From Porphyridium purpureum (lineage: Eukaryota; Rhodophyta; Bangiophyceae; Porphyridiales; Porphyridiaceae), in assembly GCA_008690995.1 (NCBI GenBank), contig VRMN01000009.1:719100-783099 (forward strand): a DNA stretch of 64,000 bases. Reading direction: 5' to 3'. Below are positions 60,331 through 64,000 of the stretch, in pieces. A program made the translations under genes and the position numbers. Numbering within the stretch: position 1 is the first letter of the stretch; every line of letters begins with the position of its first letter. The notes beneath the pieces were generated by a model that was not told the DNA's origin, made no database searches, and worked only from the letters and a program-made list of their open reading frames with translations.

Positions 60331-63300
60331 TTGGTTACGATTTTACTGTCGGATCCTTAACCTAAAGATAAACCGCAAATCTAATGCATTACCGCTGTCC
60401 CGGAGCAGTGGCCAATGTCGAGAGACATGGTGTGGGCGCCAGGGAGCGGAGGCCCGAAGAGCCATTGCAGTCCCGCCACGGGGATGGCGGGTGCCGAATG
60501 CCGCAGAAGCACGGCCTCGGCTGCCGACCGGAAGACGGCCAGGAAAGGGCCCGATGGAGAATCATCGAGGCTTGGCCGCGCCGCAGCTGCTTGGCCATCT
60601 GGAATGACCCCGCGAGCGAGGCCAGGAAAGGTCGGGCATCGTCGCCCAGGCGCCCAAAGATGTCCAGCACCAGCGGGCAGAACGAGGTCGGAGCTACCGC
60701 GGCAGAGTGAGCCGTGGCGCTGACTGCCGGCGGGCCCGGACGAGCCGACACGAGCGAGGTGTAGGCCGACAGCTTGGCCGCAGTCTTGATGCGAATGGCG
60801 GAGCCGGGCGTGCGCCGCGCACCTGCCTTGTCCGGCAGGACGACCGAGACGTCGACGCCGGTCGTGCCAATCAGTACGTCGTACGGCCGCCGAGCCGTGC
60901 TGGTGTCGCACACCGCGGGCTCGCGCACGGTCACCAGACCCGCCGCGTGGGCAAAGTCCCGGAGCGCTTCTGCCACGCGTTCGTGGCGCCCGTAGCGCGA
61001 GGGCCCGAACACACAAGCGAGCGCGTGCCGGCCCAGAGCGTCCAGGCGCTCGCCACAAATGGCACCGGTCGTGGCCGAAATGGCCGGGCACCGAGTCTGC
61101 GAAGCAAACTGGGCCAGGCGCGTCGGGAGCCCGAGCATGTGGCGCACCGCAGCTTGCCACACGTGCGGCCGCATCCGAGTCGCGTGACCTGCCAGAGGTA
61201 TAGCGCTCGGCATGCTCAGCCAAGCCAGCGCAAACGGAGCGGAGATGCCGTGCCTTCGGTGGAACTCCCACGTCGTGGTGCCTTGGTCAGAGAGCCAGTC
61301 TGTCTGCATTTTGCGGAAAAAGCGACGGCAACTCTGCGTCTGGGACGACAGGAGTGTTCCGGGAGGCGCATCGTCAGCGGCGACCGGCGCTGGGAGACAA
61401 GCCAGAGCCGCCTGGTCGCTGTGGAACCGAGCATCCCAGCGCACCAAAGTGGGTGGCACCACATCATCGGGTACCTGGTCCAAGGCACGCGCGGCTGCAC
61501 GGCTGCCTGCCGCGAACGCGAACGGAGCAACGTCGGTGAGCGCGGTCAGGCCGAGGCCCCCCATTGACAAGGGCAAGCGCCACTCGGGTCGGACGTCGGT
61601 GCCGTCGAGGCAGTCCGCCGGCGCAGTCCCGACTGTGCGTGCGACGCAGTGCCGCCAGCCTTCGTCAAAGGAAGCGAGCTCCGCACGGATCACATCGGCC
61701 GGCATGGTGCGCGTCAGGTGCGCGAGGCGGCGCGGGCCCACGCTGCCGCGGAGGAGGTGAAACGCCTCTTCGGAGCACGGCAACTCGGACACGGTGCGAG
61801 CCAGGTCGAGGACCTTGCGAGAGAGACGCGCGATGGGCGCCAGTGCACGGCCTGCACCGGTCGCGTCCAGGGGCACACCGAGAAGCTCCGCCTCGGACCA
61901 CGAAGTGACGAGCAAGTCTTGCAGGCCGTCCGGCACATCGCTGCGCGTCATCGTGCCCGTCAAGATAAACTCGGTCTTTGCGCGATTGATCGCCAGGCCA
62001 TGGGCCTGCGCGTCGTGCTCGAAGGCCAGAAGGAATGCAGCCAAGTGCGCTGGCGTGCCGACGACACAGCCGTCGTCCAAGTACCATACTTGGTGCACCT
62101 GCGGCGCCGAGAACTGGGCCAAGACGTTTTGCAGGACCAACGAAAACAAGAGCGGGCCAAGCGGGTCCCCTTGCTGCACGCCCCGAGCGCTGTACAGCAT
62201 TTGGGTCCCGAGCCGAAGAGGAGAAGGTGTTGAGTAAGTTGACCGCACCAGCGGCCACAACTCGGGAAAGCGCGCGTGCACCAAGCGGAGCAGCGTGTGG
62301 CGACTGACCGTGTTGAAAGCGTTCGCCAGGTCAACTTTCAGGGCCGCTACGGGCTCGGACTGCGTTGGCTCGAGCACGGCCATGCGGGTACCCATGATGG
62401 CGGCCTCGAGGCCCGACTTGCGGCCTACGCCGAACTGCAGCGGAAGCAGGCTGTCCACGGCAGCTTGACCTAGGCAGCGGAGCGCAAGCTTGCCGAGCGC
62501 GCGACGAAGCACCTCACCCACCGCGATGGGTCGCACGCCGCCATCCTTCTTGCGCAAAGGAATAAGGCGGGCGTGGTTCCAGAGCGCTCCGGCCTGGCCC
62601 TCGAAGCCACGACGAACGAGCGCCTGCGACACTCGCAGCAGAGCCACTTGGACCTTGGAGCCGGCCACCTCGGTCTGAAGCACTTGGTGCAGCAGACTTG
62701 CCGACCAGCGGGACGGACCGCTCCCGCTGGTGTGGGGAATGGCGAGGATGAGCTGACGAATGTCGTCGCCCTCCCAAGGAACGTCAGCTGCGGATGCGGA
62801 GTCTTGACCAGGCCCGTGCGCATCGTGGCGCAGTGAGCTGGTGTCGGCGGCTGACGGATGCAGCGCGCGCAGCTTGGCAAGCACGTCATCAGTGACCTGA
62901 TGAATGCCGCTGGACTCGAGAAGACGCGCGGCAGCCCCAATGTGGTGCGCGCGCATGTGCTTCTGAACCTGCTTTGCGAGCAGGTCTGGAGTCAGCGTAC
63001 CCGTTGGCAAAGCAGCGTCTACCGGGACGGCCGAAACAAGCTCAGTGATGCTGTCCGCGCGCCACTTGTGGAGTCGGTCCACCAAGAAGGCCGCTCGTGC
63101 GCGGGACGGCTGTCGCCCGGGCGGCAGGCACAGAACCAATGTCGGGAACGTCCACAGCCGGCTCAGAGCGCGCACTTGCTCCAGTTCCGACGGCGCCCGC
63201 GCCAAGTCCTCCAGCATGGCTGCGAGCTCGAGCGCCACCGTGGCACTGAGCCGCTGCGGCACCCGCTTCCATGTTCTGACCTGCATTGCCAAAACCGCAT

Positions 63301-64000
63301 CGACAAAACGGACGAGTGTATGGGTGGAGGCGGCACCGAAGAACTCCGAGGGAGAGTTGCGGAGTTGCGCAAACACGTCGTCGAGCCCAGTCAGGTCATC
63401 TGCTGCGCGGTTGCGCCGGACGGCCAGCGTCTGGGCATGGGTGAGGCCCGAGCCACAAAGCACTGGGTCCAGGCATCGCGAGATGGCATGCGGGTGGTTC
63501 AGCGAGTTGACCTCGCAAATCTTGCCGCACGCTCGCTGGCCAACGCCCAGCGTGCGCAGAACCGCGGGCGGGACGGCGCGGACCTGCGCTGCAGAGTGGC
63601 GCGAGAAGTGGCGCACCTGCGAGGACCGAAGGTCGAGGCGAGTGTCACAGACTGGGCACTTGGGCTTCGCGGTCGTACATGGTCCGCACTGACATGCCGA
63701 GTCAGCCTGGGTTCGTGGCACCGCCAGCCCGCATTTGTTCCTGCGCAGTTCCAGCGCGCCCCACACGTCCGCCGGTGGCATGATCGTGGGATGCTCGCGC
63801 CCCCAGTGGCGGCCGACGTGGGCCATGGAGCTGCTCGCAAACGGGCAACGCGGCTCCGGGCACGGATATTGCGGTGTCCGGGGCCGTGCTAGGCCGCCGC
63901 GACTCTGCGGCCGCTGTCCGTGGTCATCTGACGGCTGGCCTGCTCGCTCACGCTGGGGCAGCCAGTCATCCCCAGAGTCGGAGGTCGAGTAGGAGCTGTC
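60331..64000 (-). mobile_element. Non-LTR retrotransposon copy 2 (REL-endo type), near full length
   Basis: Minus-strand element with its 3' end in the satellite at 60331 and its 5' end beyond the window. Shares its 3' terminus and coding sequence with copy 1, with only scattered substitutions and a few small indels. There is no poly(A) tail and no LTR. Confidence 0.9.
60389..64000 (-). CDS. Non-LTR ORF: zinc fingers, reverse transcriptase, restriction-like endonuclease (partial)
   Basis: The frame is open to the window edge, more than 1200 codons; an in-frame ATG lies at 63826, but coding-like sequence continues upstream of it. Numbering from that ATG: a C2H2-like finger straddles it (CPEPRCPFASSSMAHVGRHW then GREH), and a second is near 57-80 (CPVCDTRLDLRSSQ then H...H). 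The RT spans about 430-640 with LKVDLANAFN near 495, QQGDPLGPLLFSL and YLDD near 580. A CCHC finger is near 910 and an endonuclease-like RRPYDVLIGTTGVDVSVV near 975. This order (DNA-binding fingers, RT, CCHC, REL) is that of R2/NeSL-type elements with sequence-selective target-primed insertion. The usual RPD of the endonuclease reads RPYD. A small frame change against copy 1 alters the last 40 residues. Confidence 0.85.
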   Translation of the reverse strand, partial: DSSYSTSDSGDDWLPQRERAGQPSDDHGQRPQSRGGLARPRTPQYPCPEPRCPFASSSMAHVGRHWGREHPTIMPPADVWGALELRRNKCGLAVPRTQADSACQCGPCTTAKPKCPVCDTRLDLRSSQVRHFSRHSAAQVRAVPPAVLRTLGVGQRACGKICEVNSLNHPHAISRCLDPVLCGSGLTHAQTLAVRRNRAADDLTGLDDVFAQLRNSPSEFFGAASTHTLVRFVDAVLAMQVRTWKRVPQRLSATVALELAAMLEDLARAPSELEQVRALSRLWTFPTLVLCLPPGRQPSRARAAFLVDRLHKWRADSITELVSAVPVDAALPTGTLTPDLLAKQVQKHMRAHHIGAAARLLESSGIHQVTDDVLAKLRALHPSAADTSSLRHDAHGPGQDSASAADVPWEGDDIRQLILAIPHTSGSGPSRWSASLLHQVLQTEVAGSKVQVALLRVSQALVRRGFEGQAGALWNHARLIPLRKKDGGVRPIAVGEVLRRALGKLALRCLGQAAVDSLLPLQFGVGRKSGLEAAIMGTRMAVLEPTQSEPVAALKVDLANAFNTVSRHTLLRLVHARFPELWPLVRSTYSTPSPLRLGTQMLYSARGVQQGDPLGPLLFSLVLQNVLAQFSAPQVHQVWYLDDGCVVGTPAHLAAFLLAFEHDAQAHGLAINRAKTEFILTGTMTRSDVPDGLQDLLVTSWSEAELLGVPLDATGAGRALAPIARLSRKVLDLARTVSELPCSEEAFHLLRGSVGPRRLAHLTRTMPADVIRAELASFDEGWRHCVARTVGTAPADCLDGTDVRPEWRLPLSMGGLGLTALTDVAPFAFAAGSRAAARALDQVPDDVVPPTLVRWDARFHSDQAALACLPAPVAADDAPPGTLLSSQTQSCRRFFRKMQTDWLSDQGTTTWEFHRRHGISAPFALAWLSMPSAIPLAGHATRMRPHVWQAAVRHMLGLPTRLAQFASQTRCPAISATTGAICGERLDALGRHALACVFGPSRYGRHERVAEALRDFAHAAGLVTVREPAVCDTSTARRPYDVLIGTTGVDVSVVLPDKAGARRTPGSAIRIKTAAKLSAYTSLVSARPGPPAVSATAHSAAVAPTSFCPLVLDIFGRLGDDARPFLASLAGSFQMAKQLRRGQASMILHRALSWPSSGRQPRPCFCGIRHPPSPWRDCNGSSGLRSLAPTPCLSTLATAPGQR

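Noticed and set aside
60005-60607. 200-codon repetitive protein TEHYRRPQNTT
   Set aside because: Pure translation of the decamer satellite. All three plus frames are open through the array because the unit has no stops.
1-64000. Telomeric repeats that would confirm a subtelomeric location
   Set aside because: No run of a short G/T-rich telomere-type motif was found. Subtelomeric position remains speculation.

Overview
The window looks like nuclear DNA of a compact, intron-poor, GC-rich eukaryote. Five long protein genes run for 1.5 to 8.2 kb as single open frames without visible introns. Between them lie chromoviral and other Ty3/gypsy elements, Ty1/copia elements, a restriction-like-endonuclease (R2-like) non-LTR element, Tc1/mariner relics and several satellites. 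A unicellular red alga (Porphyridium-like) is my best guess, but this is inference from gene density, intron poverty and composition; nothing in the sequence names the organism.

Layout. 1-12.8 kb: a possible partial ORF at the left edge, a secreted exostosin-like glycosyltransferase (1112-2569), a mitochondrially targeted PPR-like helical-repeat protein (3888-6002), then about 6.8 kb of gene-poor, decayed sequence holding a dead Tc1/mariner transposase (about 10.85-11.64 kb). 12.8-31.3 kb: a retroelement block. A broken coiled-coil/Sel1-repeat gene abuts Ty3 element 1 (13815-19268, apparently intact gag-pol). That element abuts a minus-strand copia element (19269-31323), which was split by a very young chromodomain Ty3 element 2 (21664-28911). 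The 4-bp target duplication AGTC and exact restoration of the copia reading frame prove the nesting. Both Ty3 elements carry an A_AAA_AAC slippery site at the gag-pol junction and consensus-like heat-shock elements upstream of the LTR TATA box.

31.5-44.4 kb: two large same-strand genes. The first is an FUSC/ArAE-type membrane protein of 1177 aa (31543-35076). The second is a giant SF1 helicase, NF-X1 zinc finger and three CbxX-type AAA+ domain protein (36189-44434), frameshifted by a 29-bp tandem duplication inside the third AAA+ domain. 44.7-51.2 kb: a rearranged patch with a 132-bp copied fragment of the giant helicase gene, two copies of an unclassified 266-bp repeat, a 5'-truncated copia element 2, a 5'-truncated non-LTR element, and a 20-bp tandem array.

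51.4-55.7 kb: a 1401-aa RecQ-like SF2 helicase with N-terminal zinc fingers, resembling fungal DUF3505/telomere-linked helicases. 55.7-64 kb: minisatellites, a GC-rich block, a second coiled-coil/Sel1 pseudogene, and a decamer satellite split by a 1391-bp TIR element with TA target duplication. A near-full-length copy of the non-LTR element, inserted into the same satellite, runs off the right edge.

The host genes do not form an evident pathway. The dominant story is successive transposition, partly very recent, into an already repeat-rich segment.
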